Shown in pieces: positions 33,791 through 45,834 of a stretch of DNA of 64,000 nucleotides; within the stretch, counting starts at the first letter, position 1, and each line of letters starts with the position of its first letter. A model generated the notes under the pieces. That model saw nothing but the letters and a program-made list of their open reading frames with translations, ran no database searches and was not told where the DNA came from. Position numbers and translations under genes: made by a program. Source of the DNA: Ophiura sarsii (taxonomy: Eukaryota; Echinodermata; Ophiuroidea; Amphilepidida; Ophiuridae); assembly GCA_035610835.1 (NCBI GenBank), contig CM069455.1, positions 19,357,874-19,421,873 on the forward strand, written 5' to 3'.

Positions 33791-34459
33791 TTTAGAATGA
33801 CAGCGTAACATAGTAGTAAGTAATATATCGTTCAGTACTAAGTACTAACTTATAATTGCGTAACATCGAGTACAACTTCTTTTAAAGCAACAACTGAAGT
33901 AGAAGAAATATAAAAACCAACAAAATATTTTGATAGTTCATACTTTTAGAGCCATTTCTTCAAACTGTCAACAGACTCGTCTTAATAGAACACAACAACA
34001 ACAACAACAACAAAAATGTTACCATAACCCTAACCCCGGTTTAGGTTTTTTGACCGGGATCACGATTTTCGAGGAAAAAATGCCAACTAATTCTCCGGGA
34101 ACCTGCCGGGATTCGATCCGGGGACCCTCCGTTCTCAAGCCCCACGTCCCAACCACTAAGCCACGGCCTTCAGCTACACATTCGCGCAGTATACTGCGCT
34201 CACTTTATAGGCTCGGTTGATTACGTCAACGATAACCGACGGCGCATGCGTTTGGAGAGGGACTTAGGATTAGCAATTTATTTTTAGCACTCAGGGGAGT
34301 TAGGGTTAATACATTTTTCTTTTTGGAATGACAGCGTAACATAGCAGTAAGTTATACTTTTGAGTCAGTACTGACTTGTAATTGCTTGACACATCGAGTG
34401 CAATTTATTTTATAGCAACAACTGAAATAAAAGAAATACAAAAATCAACAAAATATTTC
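33791..34459 (+). repeat. ~139-bp direct repeats flanking a SINE-like element
   Basis: GAATGACAGCGTAACATAG...CAACAAAATATTT occurs at 33791-33930 and 34321-34459, about 80 percent identical by eye. Between them lie 390 bp holding a (CAA)n tract (33990-34015) and the element at 34025-34308. The geometry resembles a mini-LTR, but the repeats lack TG...CA ends. A local tandem duplication into which a retroposon inserted is simpler. Confidence 0.65.
34025..34308 (-). mobile_element. SINE-like element with tRNA head and telomere-like ends
   Basis: Plus-strand ends are TAACCCTAAC (34025) and GTTAGGGTTA (34299-34308). On the minus strand the order is a CATGCGCCGTCGG module and the hairpin GCGCAGTATACTGCGC. 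Then comes GGCCGTGGCTTAGTGGTTGG (A-box-like), GGATCGAATCC (B box, one mismatch), and TTAGGGTTATGG running into a (TTG)n tail. The 5' module also occurs at 43092-43204. It shares the hairpin-plus-tRNA design with 20399-20684. Confidence 0.6.
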
Positions 34460-36348
34460 GTATTAGGTCATTTTACAAAAAAACACACGTAATAATTGAT
34501 GTCAGCCAAGCCATAAAAAGACTGCATAGCAATGGTTATGATAAATAGAGATAATATTGAATATACCTTTTGATGGGACAGACGTGTAAACTAGTCCTTT
34601 TTCATGAAAATATACACACACAGATTATTCTTCTAAATTATACAGATACTTAGTAAGTAGTCAATTGAACATCTAAGTCTACATGTAGTAAAAAGCTTCG
34701 GTACATAAATTAACCTTCAAACTACCTTACCTGTATTTTGATAGGAAACATGTCATACTTTCCTTTGGCTAGTTTCTGTAGATATAACCTTTATCGTGTT
34801 TATCCAGCATGAAATTTTATATAAAGAGTGTTGCTGCATGGTATCCATATAATTCATTTGAATCATGCGATGATACATTGGGGTCTTCGACGACCGAGAT
34901 TAAAAGCAAACAATCCAAGGAATTTGTAGCATTACACAATTGATATACCTTAAATTATTAACGATCTCTTCAATGTAATATTTCCATTCACAGTATATTA
35001 CTAGCACATTGAAATGCGTAACAATTACTTGATCGTTACTTACGGTTATAAATTTAAATATTTAGATTTAGCCTAGATTTTTTTTACGGGTCATCATCAG
35101 AATTGCTAGCTTAAGGCAATTAATGTATCAATAAGTGCGTTTAATGAATCATTTTTTGTCATGTGAAAATATTGTACAAAGAAATCCTAAGGGTGACAAT
35201 ACTTTTAAATAGTGTTGATAGTACAATCACATGCTCGTGTTTTACATAACATTGTAATCTATGGAGGTTTCTTTCGTTGAAAGCCTTTAGTAATTGATTT
35301 ATGACATTTTTCCTTTAGTAAACATGTTTATTTAAACGTCACATACGATAGATACCTATTTAGTAGTCAACCTACTTTAACATTTATGTGACGTCATTGG
35401 TTGAAGTACGCAACCCGTTGCTACTATATCTATCCAGAGATAGATAGTTTGCGTTACAACAAGCAAACTGTAACTTTGTCACTTACACGTCTCCTCCAAA
35501 AATGTTTACTTTTACATACATCACATTAATAGTTATAGCGCTTGATAAAGTTCATATAATTTTGGGTTAACACACCCTAAACACACTAAAGACGCTATAC
35601 CAATATCATTAATATTTATAACGTGTGTGTGTAATATTTTGTGTTTCGGGTACTACGTTCTAGTTTACATGTACACTGAATCTGAACGGTCACTGCCCGA
35701 ACGTGACCATTACGTTGAAATGTATAATTATTACCATGAAAAAACCCGTGATGCAATCAAATTATTTCGGTATTTTATTGTTTTATCAGCTATTTTTGAT
35801 TACGGATATAATTTCCCATAGATGAAATCTCCAGGTAATACTATAGGTTTAATATTTCATGTTATATGATATAAGCGTATTGAGGAATAATAAAATCTGA
35901 CATACTATTGACACTAGCGTAGATGCTTACACTTTAAATGTATATCCTAATCATATCATCAGAGGCATTGCATATTAACGTATGTTCATCAGTATTACAT
36001 AGTGACGTACGATAGACTTTGGTCAATTTTAAGATGTATAACCTATTTTATGAAATATCGTTTTCTTAATTATTTTTACAAATTCCAAAAACCATTATTT
36101 GATTAGTTAATTGGTAATCAAAATTGATTTGGTGTACAAAAAACCTAATACAAATCTTGTATTGATATAGTAACGTTTACACTATTAAACATCACTTTGT
36201 ACACACCGCCAATAATACCGACGATATAATATACTAGTACTTTTTTTATGCATTTCATTCAATAGCCGCATATTACAACAATAACTATTTGCACGTAATT
36301 TGTTGAGTACATCGTTTGTAAAAATTCTATTTTTTGTTTGTTTGTGGT

Positions 36349-36496
36349 ATGATAAAATTCCATTTCGAAAACTTCCTACCAGACGAACTGAAAGAACCAT
36401 TGATTAATCAAAACAGAGCAGAAACGCAGAAGTTGAGAGAAATATGCTTAGACAAAATGTTTAAGGCTAACGGTTTAGCAAATGTCATTTTAGCAG
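36349..36496 (+). CDS. Candidate coding exon, product unrecognised
   Basis: From ATG at 36349 there are 49 sense codons plus one base, ending CATTTTAGCAG before GTACGTGCG, a strong splice-donor match (phase 1). The peptide starts MIKFHFENFLPDELKEPLIN and continues QNRAETQKLREICLDKMF, then KANGLANVILA. It is charged and helix-like, unlike neighbouring random frames. I recognise no domain. Just before the ATG is a T/G-rich tract without AG, so it would be a first coding exon. It lies in unit B, about 4 kb after the promoter-like core. Unit A has transposon sequence here instead. A chance frame remains possible. Confidence 0.3.
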
Positions 36497-39400
36497 GTAC
36501 GTGCGGTATGCACACATTCTTAACTCGTTTTCACATATTGAATACATAATAATTAATAGTATCATTACAAATCACTGTTATAATTATAATAAAGAATTTT
36601 AATTCGATATTCTACTTGATGTTTATTTAATTCTTCTTGATGTTATTAAAATAACATCAACCATTAAGCAACCATTACAACCCAATCCTGTATCAATTGT
36701 TTTTTTACATGTTATGTACGCGTTTATAGCATCACATACAATAAAGTCAATCTTTCATACTAGTTAGACTACAGCTGGATACTGAATGTTATTAACAAAG
36801 TCAACAAAATGTCTTAAGCTCTTAATTTAAAAATATCTACACTTTACTTTACTTGACTCCCAATTTGTGTAACATTTTAGCGTAAAGGTCAACCACATTA
36901 TTACGATATAATAGCCTAACGCTCTTTGCAAAGTCCGCTGGGAAATTTGTAATTGCATTTATATAGATGATTGCCAATTGTCTGCTAATATTGTTTGTCT
37001 CAAATAAAGGAATTTACTCTATTCAATATAGAAACAGATATATAAATACAATATATATAAGGTTTTAAAGCCAAATTTAAGTAATGCAAACAATTTACAT
37101 CAGCACAGAAGTGTGCAGCATGATTGGCTGGTATTTATTTAAGGTGCTAAAACTTGAAACCTGAGTTATTCTAATGACAAGATTTATTCTGTATGATGAG
37201 ATTCTTTAAAACGCTTGCTTTTGGTAGTGTTAACAACTTTCAAGTCCACTAGGTTTCGATTCCAATGCTTTAATAATCACGGGCAATAACAGTTTGATGT
37301 ACATATGTATTGCAGCTGCAGTGCGAGGCCATGTATTAAGAAGAAGTATTATAAAGAGTCAAATTAATTGTATATCGGTTGAAGGACTCCCTTGTCCTAT
37401 ACTGAGAACATGGTATCTGCGCTATCTACTCAAGTTCATGTAGAAACTTCAATCATAGAATTCTCTTTTTCAAGATCAACTTTTTCACCTTGACAACAAC
37501 AATTGTTTTTTGGGCGATATTCTCAATGCCATTGTCGACGTAAAAACGTCATATCTTGGTTCCTGGGTGTCGTTTTAATGCCTTACTTCAGCCCATTCAT
37601 CAACCCATTGTTGTGCGGGGATCATTTTATGAGGAATATAATAAAACTAGTATGACAACATTTGACAAAATATATTTTGAGTTATCTTTGCAGAACCTAA
37701 AATGGGTCAAAAAACGTGTTTTTTATAATTTTTTCCAACATGGTCAATTTCATGATAATGGTTGGATACATTGAACCCTTTCCTGCAAAAAATGTATACT
37801 TTTATATAGATTAAATGAATAATGAAGAAGTTACGGCAGTTTTACGGAGGCTATACCGAAGGTGCACAGCCCCCTTAAACGATCCATTGTACACGTCACA
37901 ATTCAACAGTGAAAAATCAAGACCATATCATTTCAATCTACGTGGCATATTTTTAGCACGCGTGCTTCTGCGCATGTAACATCATTGCGAAAACCTGACC
38001 GTAAGTGAATAGAAAGTCAATGCGATAAATACTCCTCAACAGATCGTAATGATTTTGTGCGCAGAGACTGAGGAGCCCTTGAGATTCATCTTTGCACGAC
38101 TACGCTCGTGCAGTCTGACTGACTTGTAATATTCCGCCCAACAAATTATTCAGGAATGTTTGCTCTTGTTTGCGGTGAATATGAAAGCCCTGCTGAGGTC
38201 GGTTTCGCATCGTAGATGGGAAGGATATGTCTAAGGTTTTGCTCTTCCCGGAAACGACAAAATCAGTTCAAATATGGAGATACCATACTGATTGCATACA
38301 TTTGTTGTTATGCTGATGAGAAACTGCGATGGGGGTGTCACAGATATTAAAGCTAATGTTGATTCAGCTTTCAAGTTTCTGTTGCTTATAACTAAAGCTT
38401 AAGTGAAATTATATATGTATAAATGTTTTGGGGTTGTTATCAATAATTAAGCGGGCGATTATATCCACATTTGCTAAGATATTCCCCTAAGGTTCTTCGT
38501 TATGAGAATATTATATAGCATACACACGTATTATCGTGTATGTAGACTGTTCACAAGTGGTAGACTTGGGTCATTAACTACAGCGCCTCCAAGTGACAGC
38601 ATTTAACTAATGAACTAATCATCCATGACCGAATTTTCCAACTACCAGTAGGCCAATAATAAAATATTGTTTGGTTGTCCTCGACCTCCCTATCTTATTT
38701 TCCGGCAGCTATAAGACCTCGCAACCTTATTCATAGTCAAATTACCCGTTCATGCTTGAACCGATGAACATGCATATACCTGTATTGTATCAGTGCAGTG
38801 GCGCCGGATTAGACTAAAGATAGACCAGTGTGCAATGCACTAATTGTGTGTTATAGAAGGCGATAAACGAATTTGATTAAATCTTAGCGAGAGGAGATAA
38901 TGAATACGTATGCCTAATACAGCAGATAATACTGCTTAAAATGACATATATATGTCGCATTATTATGCAGCAGTGGTTTCATTATTATGATTCATGGCCC
39001 TTATTTGTAAAAGTGATTGAGTTCTTGCAATTCTTTTAATGGCCTTGGAGCCGTTAGCATTGTGTCAGATAAAATATGTTTCACTTGAAACGTAAATATT
39101 TGGTTTTCAATAATGCACAACAGAATATCAAGTAATAAATGTTTCAGGTTAGTCGATGGGAATTCACTTAGCCTTGAGTCTCTGATTTTGTTAGAAAGAA
39201 AACATGAAAGCAATATATTTAGATATCTGATATCCTGATAGATTATACACATGGCAAAACAGGTAACATGCCACTCGCTTAACCCAATAGAGCGCATACG
39301 ACTGAGTACTAAAATACGAGGGCGAATGAAGCAACACGGCAGAAACGTGATGTATAAATACGTTCATAACATTTACTTCCCTAAACAGAGGACGATAACT

Positions 39401-39820
39401 TGCTGGGTTTAATACGACAGTATCATACTATAGCTTCGTTTCTTTTATCTATGTTCCTATGGACGACGAGACAAAATATTAACAATACCTCGATTTATTT
39501 TGTATCATTCTTGCCGTAAGACACTGGTAGAAACCATTTGAAAAAATGTAGCTCTCGTGTTCCTGTTACGCACCTTAGGGAGTCAGTGCAAACCTGATTT
39601 AATAAATCATCGTAAACCAATGTGGAATTAATTGACTTGTATCTTTTATAGATATAGACATGACTCCCAGGCCGTTATTATGTTATTTAATATAATCTCT
39701 TAACATGTGATTTTTTTACACAATTTACGTATCATAAAATGTTCTGACGTATTTGTACATACGTTATGGAAGACGGGCTATACGTAACATATTACTGCTT
39801 GAACAGCATGCTACCATTAT

Positions 39821-40275
39821 GGGCGCACCACCTCAAAAAACTTTCTCATTGAAATACGTGTAAAAGTGCCATATTTCAAGACACTACCCTCCGGTTACAT
39901 TTATGGCATACTTGTCACCTATGACCATTTTCAGTAACATCTCAACTTTAATGTAAGCCTTGTTTCATTAACCTAAATGTTCTGCTACGGACCGGCATAC
40001 AGCGCCCTCACTTTTTCACGTTTTCTGGCATGCCTGTTCACCATTTAGGCAGGTGCTTACGCCCTGGGCACTATTTAGGTCGATAAATTAAAAATATATT
40101 ATTTTATCATTGTAGGTGCAACGGATAGGTCCCATTCGTTCATTTAAATACAAACATACCATCCCCGGAGAAACAAATTGCCCGAAAACCTCACATTTAC
40201 AAGCCTATTATTCGTGCTTTTCCGGAACTACTACAGGATTACACGAATTGCGCATTGATTTGGTGTAGTGCTCCC
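39821..40275. mobile_element. GGGAGCACCACACCA-type element 1, TTAT duplicated
   Basis: GGGCGCACCACCTCA on the left and TTTGGTGTAGTGCTCCC on the right are inverted with mismatches. TTAT flanks at 39817-39820 and 40276-40279. The A/B junction (31551: ACCATTGTTTACAGACAGC) gives the empty site. The interior has TACCCTCCGGTTACATTTAT, GGCATACTTGTCACCTATGA and CAACGGATAGGTCCCATTC. It is non-coding. Confidence 0.65.
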
Positions 40276-40298
40276 TTATTTACAGACAGCTATTATGC

Positions 40299-40766
40299 AG
40301 GAGTACCACACCATATAACTTCCCCATTGAAATACAGTGTAAAAAGGCCATATTATTTCAAGACACCGTTCTACCCTCCGGTTAAATTTATGGCATACTT
40401 GTCCCCTATGACCATTGTCAGTAAAGTATAAACGTTAATTTAAGCCTTGTTTCATTAGGGGTTATCAACCTTGATTTTTTGCTACGGAGCCGCACACAGC
40501 GTCCTCTCTTTTTCACGTTTTCTAGCATGCCTTTTCACCATTTATGCAGGTGCATCCTAGTTAGGTCGATTATTATTTTTTTTTAAAATCGTATTTCATC
40601 ATTGTAGGTGCAACGGATAGGTCCCATTCATTCATTTAAATACAAAAAAAACATCCTCGGAGAATACGATTGCCAGAAAACCTCACATTTTCAAGCTTAG
40701 TCTTCGTGCTTTTCCGGAACGATTACACGTTACACAAATTGCGCATTGATTTGGTGTGGTGCTCCC
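40299..40766. mobile_element. GGGAGCACCACACCA-type element 2
   Basis: A second member of the family lies 23 bp after element 1, in the same orientation. It starts AGGAGTACCACACCATA and ends TTTGGTGTGGTGCTCCC, sharing most internal words with element 1. The short gap (TTATTTACAGACAGCTATTATGC) is host sequence, so these are two insertions or one duplication including host bases. Confidence 0.6.
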
Positions 40767-40779
40767 ATATATGAGAACC

Positions 40780-42440
40780 CTAATAATTTAAATGACAGAC
40801 GTGTTGGTATTGTCTTCATTTTCCTGTTTGATTTCTCCAATTGCTACAACGCTTAATTTGGAGCGTCGTTACCTATAAGAAAACTTTATATTTATTAATA
40901 TTTATGAGTTAGCTTCACGTCTTTTTAAGATTATTGTGGATTTCAAGAAAGGCTCTGGCCCATGCAATAAACAAATTTTAAAATGGCTTGTGCTACGACA
41001 GCATTTATACATTGATCTAAAACATTATTCACGTTCGATTTCGAAAATGTATCACTATCTATTACGTTCAACGTTTACAAAGTTTGATGAATGTTTGTAC
41101 GCGTCAAGCAAACTTTTCACGCCTATCTATAATGGAAAGATCTTTATCAGAACAGCCATGCATATTATGCGGAAGTCTGAATCGGATTGTATTCCAATTG
41201 CACATAATCCATCCAATTGTTACATGAATCTATTACGGATAATATAGGGTTATAAATGAAGGTTTTATGGTGTCAAATAAGATTAATTTTACGTGCAAGG
41301 GAATAAATCATGTCTGGTTACAAAACATAAAGCTGTCCAAATCATGGTCATTTTACAGAAATGAGATTAACATAAACTATGTCTAGCCTACTGACTAGTG
41401 CAGCACCTTTATTATATAACACCATCATATTACTCTTCATATGACAAATTGGTTACCAGTAAACCAAGCGCACATCATTATAGAACCTATTGTAAACCTG
41501 TTACTTTCTAATAGGCCAATGCAATTAGCCGAATTGGATTACCACGCATCAAAGGATGACCGCGTAGACGTTGTGTAATGAACACCGCTTTACAGTAATT
41601 CATGGACATATCGATTTGTGTCTCGCAGGTTGTATTTAAATCTCATTATTTCGGTTTTCAGTAACGTACGCTAAACGATACGCGATAGCTGCCTTTTTGC
41701 AATTGTTAATATAGCACATACATGGATGAGAAACTTAGCTAACAAGGGTTACTGGTTAAGTTACATCGATTCGATTTGTAATAGTTTCCATGTTAACAAA
41801 CGAAATTTAGCACCCCAAATAAAACAAAATAAAACGGGTAGCTTGGAATATACGATTTTTTTTCTCGTCAATTGACGCATCCAGATGTCTGAATCGTAGC
41901 TTTTGCGAACTTTCTACGACAAATCGTGTACAACGTGACAAGGACATTGTAACCTTGAGCATGCGCAATTCTACTAAATTGTTTTTGTTATAAAAAATAT
42001 CGTTGCTTCATCGAAGAAAAGACGTTTCCTCCTTTCGGGCATTATAACGGTTTCACGTAATACCATACATTATGTTGATCTGTGGCTGTCTTTCCTACAC
42101 CGGCGTAGCAGTGGAAGACAATTTTTGTTTCGGGATTCGAAATCATCTGCCAATTTGTGATACCGTAACACAAATGATCATTCTTCGATATGAACCTTTC
42201 TAATCAGTGATAAATATCAAATGTTAGTTTCACTATTTCATCAAAAGCCTGGGGATATTTTACAAGACATGCAGCTGGTACAAAGTTGCATCTTTTCCGG
42301 CTTGGTTGCCTATCATATTTTTTTAAACCAATATCATTACAAATTTGAACCAATACTATTACAACTTTGCTACTGCCACTTATAAAGATACTAAGTTGTT
42401 AACATGTTAATACATTTCAAACATTAGATGAACGTCATAA
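40780..42440 (+). repeat. Segmental duplication unit C (5' part of third copy)
   Basis: Collinear with 31580-33250 of unit B: TAATTTAAATGACAGACGTG, GGAGCGTCGTTACCTA, TCTATTACGGATAATATAGG, CCTACACCGGCGTAGCAGTG. Similarity stops near ACATTAGATGAACGTCATAA (42420-42440), where a CCCTCGTCC-family element starts. Unit D resumes at a later unit position, so the middle of this copy is missing. Confidence 0.8.
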
Positions 42441-42660
42441 CCCTCGTCCTCCAAATGGGAGGGGGTGGTTACCAGTTACCCCCCCCCCCCCTTAACCTAA
42501 GAATTATCGCCGAATGCGCAAAAGCGCAAAGGACAGTCACCTATGGCATCTAGGTGATCGCTTTTACATCCCATGTGCTCATTTTGACGGGATAATTGAG
42601 GGTACCACCTTACCCGGGGTAGGAAGAGTCGTCAAAGTCCGTTAGTAGCGGGGGTTGAAA
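42437..42660 (+). mobile_element. CCCTCGTCC-family element, second copy
   Basis: AACCCTCGTCCTCCAAATGG opens the element. A C13 run (42479-42491) and GAATTATCGCCGAATGCGC follow, then GCAAAGGACAGTCACCTATG and TTTTACATCCCATGTGCTCA. These match, inverted, the element at 4939-5147. The right limit is vague. Confidence 0.5.
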
Positions 42661-43091
42661 ACCTTATACATTTTTTTAAAATCGCAATTTTGAAAAATAT
42701 CTTAATTGTATGGTCCTCAATATTAAAGTATATGTTAGAAACACCATTTCCCTCACTTATAAGCAATAAAACTGGTCGAATTACCGATTTTTAGAACTTT
42801 TTTGGCGAACATTTCAATTTAAGCCTTTATTTCACTTTACAGCGAATACGGCGGGATGATGAGGTCGGCCATGTGTTGTGACGTCATTGTGACGTCATGC
42901 GTGATATGCTTGTTTTTGTTTTGGTATTTAGGGAAAGAGAGGACCTCTAGCTATACTATGGTTTCCAAATAAGCGTACTGTGCATCTCGGTTTGGATTTT
43001 TTTCAATGTACAATGAATGAGAAAGGACTCTTATTACAATGAGTTGTACGAATAATACAGAGACTCCCCTATTTTTTACAACAGTTATACC
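42661..43091. promoter_or_regulatory. Stretch with two adjacent CRE-type sites
   Basis: Two perfect TGACGTCA words, at 42879-42886 and 42890-42897, form an 11-bp tandem (TTGTGACGTCA twice). TGACGTCA is the consensus site of CREB/ATF factors. No gene start is visible nearby, so function is speculative. The rest of the interval is unrecognised. Confidence 0.25.
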
Positions 43092-43204
43092 AACCCTAAC
43101 CCCCCTGAGTGTTAAAAATGCTAATCCTAAGTCCCTCTCCAAACGCATGCGCCGTCGGTTTTCGATGACGTAGTCAACCGAGCCTATATAGTGATCGCAG
43201 TATA
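43092..43204 (+). mobile_element. SINE-like 5' module, split by the TA element
   Basis: AACCCTAACCCCCCTGAGTG, CTAATCCTAAGTCCCTCTCC, AAACGCATGCGCCGTCGG and TCAACCGAGCCTATA match the 34180-34308 module. It continues after the TA-flanked element as CTGGCGCGAATGTGTAGCTG (45264-45283) and then diverges into a 26-base G run. Confidence 0.65.
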
Positions 43205-45261
43205 GGGGAATATGGGGCAACTGGACTTTGAACAGTACGACTTTTGTTGATACTTGACATATATCCTTACCTTCTACAATCCAAAACATTTGGAGCTTTA
43301 GGGTATTTACATATGTGATTTTTCTCCAGATCTTTGAAGCCAACTCCTTGAGTGACTGATTGAAAATGCACAGATAGTATGGGCGATATATGAAGATGGG
43401 TTTAATAATAATATAATAACAAGACATTTCTTAGGCGCTTAATACAAAAAGCCTCTGAGCGCCATACAACTAACAAAATATGATAAAAGAGAGCAGCAAT
43501 AAAAATTTACAAAGTTAAAATGCACAGTATGACATATAAAAAATTGCAATAAAATACGGAAGAAATATACACTCAAAAATACCACACAGTTAATAAAGTT
43601 CTAAAAATCAGTTGTAGTATTGGTTAAACAAATAAGTTTTCACAGATGTCTTAGATCATGTTTAATGTACTTTATATGATTGACAGATATGCAACAGTAA
43701 ATATACATGCAGTACAGTCGTCTTAAGATTCTAGGTGCATATTGCATTTGATGGGTGCTATATTGTAGTGTGCTTAGGGATTTTCCGAAATATGATTAAA
43801 ACTATAGGTTGTGGTTGATGAAATGACCGTAAAATGGCGCATATTGCTAACTTGGGACATTGGTGGTGATAATTGGATCAATATTATCATTTAAAGAATG
43901 CTTCAACTTAAATCATTATGACGGGTATTCATTTGTTAGAGTTATTAGTTTATGAATTTGCAAATAACAAAGTACACCATTTCTTATTTTCTCTAAAGAC
44001 ACTCGTCTACTTGAAGGACCCGAAAGCCGTAATATTTGCGAATTCAAAGATACTCGCTGGCTACAGAAATCTGTGTAATGGCTAAAAACAAAAATGCAGT
44101 TTTGCTTTTTTTCTGAAATGTATTGGAGTTATTGATTGTTTTGACAAATGGTGGTATGTTTTAAAACATTTTGGCGTAAAATCTATTACGCCACAGGCGT
44201 GTTTAAATAATGTTTCATCTCGACAAAGTGCTACGTCATTTGTTGGGGCAAGTGGTCCGAAGGGGTATGGGGCAACTGGTCCGCCTGCAAAAATTTAATC
44301 AAAATTGTAAAATTCATTTTGAAAATTAGTTGTTAGTGTATATAAAACATGACTCGGTATTAAAATGTGAATAGAATATGAAATAATTCACATTCTTTCT
44401 AGTTCTTAGACATTTTGGGGGCATTTTGGGTCTAATACCACTATTTCTGATATTGAAGGATTACAATATGACATGAAATGGCTTTAGAATGGTTTAAAAC
44501 CTCGGTATTATGAATTACATCTTTATTGTATTTTAAATGGTGTCTGTAAAGGTATCTGCTATGACGAAATATCATGATTTATGTATTTTATCCACTGCTT
44601 TTTGTGTATATTAACCGTTGGGTCATCATTGTCATATTGACCAACTTCCCCTGTAACATGAAAAGCTGGCTAAATATCAAGATGGTTTATTATAAGTACT
44701 GAATGATGATTATATGAAGTAAATAAAATCATTAAAGAAAGGGGTATATATAGACAAATGTATGGGGCGTCTGAAAATCACAACCATGTAACCATTTAAC
44801 TAGGTTCATACCGTTTTATCTAATAAACGTGCAGTCGAAAATTGCGCTTGCTTTGTGCACCATTAGTTTTACTGGTTTTTACACGTTTACCACGAAAACT
44901 GTATAAAACATGAGTTTCACGAGACATGTGTCCTTTTTACACGTTGAATAATATGGAAATGAGTTTGTAAAGCAAATGCTGCCTAGTTACCGTGTTGTCA
45001 ATCAATGATTTCTGTGTATTCTAACCGTTGGAACATATAGGACCAGTTGCCCCAATGATGGGGTAACTGGTCCGTGCCAAGTAAAGTTTTTAGTTAGTGG
45101 TAATTGGCCTTTTGTTTGGATATTTTTTAACATTGATTATATGTTATATGTAAACAGTTACATGGGTGATATTTGTATAGCAATTCCATAAATATTTACA
45201 CGATCTTTAAGCTTTTATATCATGAAATATGCTTTTACGGACCAGTTGCCCCATCCTCCCC
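43205..45261. mobile_element. 2.06-kb TA-flanked mariner-like element, empty site known
   Basis: The ends GGGGAATATGGGGCAACTGG and CCAGTTGCCCCATCCTCCCC are inverted. TA flanks at 43203-43204 and 45262-45263. The SINE-like copy at 34190 carries the uninterrupted sequence GCAGTATACTGCGCG, so the target and its TA duplication are proven by comparison. The terminal word GGGGCAACTGGTCC recurs inside (about 44243, 44267, 45042, 45058). No transposase was found. A LINE 3' end is inserted near the left. Confidence 0.75.
43395..43690 (-). pseudogene. Decayed CR1/L2 LINE 3' end inside the TA element
   Basis: The minus strand ends with GTTGTATGGCGCTCAGAGGC, then TTTTTGTATTAAGCGCC, then an ATT-rich tail (TATATTATTATTAAA). 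That GCGC-stem 3' end plus a short-repeat tail matches the LINE ends at 6450 and 14850. Upstream coding is too decayed to read beyond a possible ...ENLFV. Confidence 0.5.
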
Positions 45262-45284
45262 TACTGGCGCGAATGTGTAGCTGA

Positions 45285-45310
45285 GGGGGGGGGGGGGGGG
45301 GGGGGGGGGG
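45285..45310. repeat. 26-base G homopolymer
   Basis: An uninterrupted G26 follows GTGTAGCTGA of the split SINE-like copy and is followed by TGGTGGTAAATCATC. It replaces the tRNA-like head expected at this place. Confidence 0.85.
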
Positions 45311-45834
45311 TGGTGGTAAATCATCAAAAATGCAGGCATGCGCCCTTCCCAGGCAACACTCATTTGAATGTTGCGAATATTTTGGACTCTGAGAATATTT
45401 AACTCCAGTGATATACCAATTCCTCCCACTCCAATATTGACAATTGACTAAACATCGAAAATTCGGGGGTTTAACTCCGTAGAAAGTCAAGTTTCCATAC
45501 ACGTGTTATCATGAGTGTAATCTGAGTGCCACCCCACCTTAAATTTAATTTTAAGTAGCCTACCAGTTAATCAGCATATAGGGCCTAATATTTACACTCA
45601 CTCAACACACATCAGGAACAATTGCAAAATGTGTCTCATTGAACCATTCATTAATTCATTAAACAATATAAACAATAATAAAACCACATTAAATAATAAA
45701 ACCAATGCCTAATAGTTTGCATAGAAACGGCAGTCACAACAAGATCACTGATATTCCCGCTATTCACGGCCTTATAAAAGTAATTCCCGATTTCCAAAAA
45801 CTACAACCAGTATGCCATGCATGAACTGCACAAA

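Larger units (their letters stand above)
31540..39815 (+). repeat. Segmental duplication unit B
   Basis: It starts with TTGAACAGACCGCTACCATT, directly following the end of unit A (GGAAGACGGGCTATAAGTAA), and closes with the same end word (GGAAGACGGGCTATACGTAA, 39768), so A and B are head to tail. It contains a candidate exon (36349) that A lacks. Landmark spacing A to B is about 10.5 kb and B to C about 9.2 kb. No complete gene is recognisable. Confidence 0.85.

Noticed and set aside
33791..34459. Short LTR retrotransposon
   Set aside because: No TG...CA ends, primer-binding site, polypurine tract or coding sequence between the repeats.
42951..43427. 158-codon minus-strand open frame, the longest in the window
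   Set aside because: It crosses the boundary of the TA-flanked element at 43205 and the SINE-like module, so no single ancestral gene can be encoded; composition is random-like.
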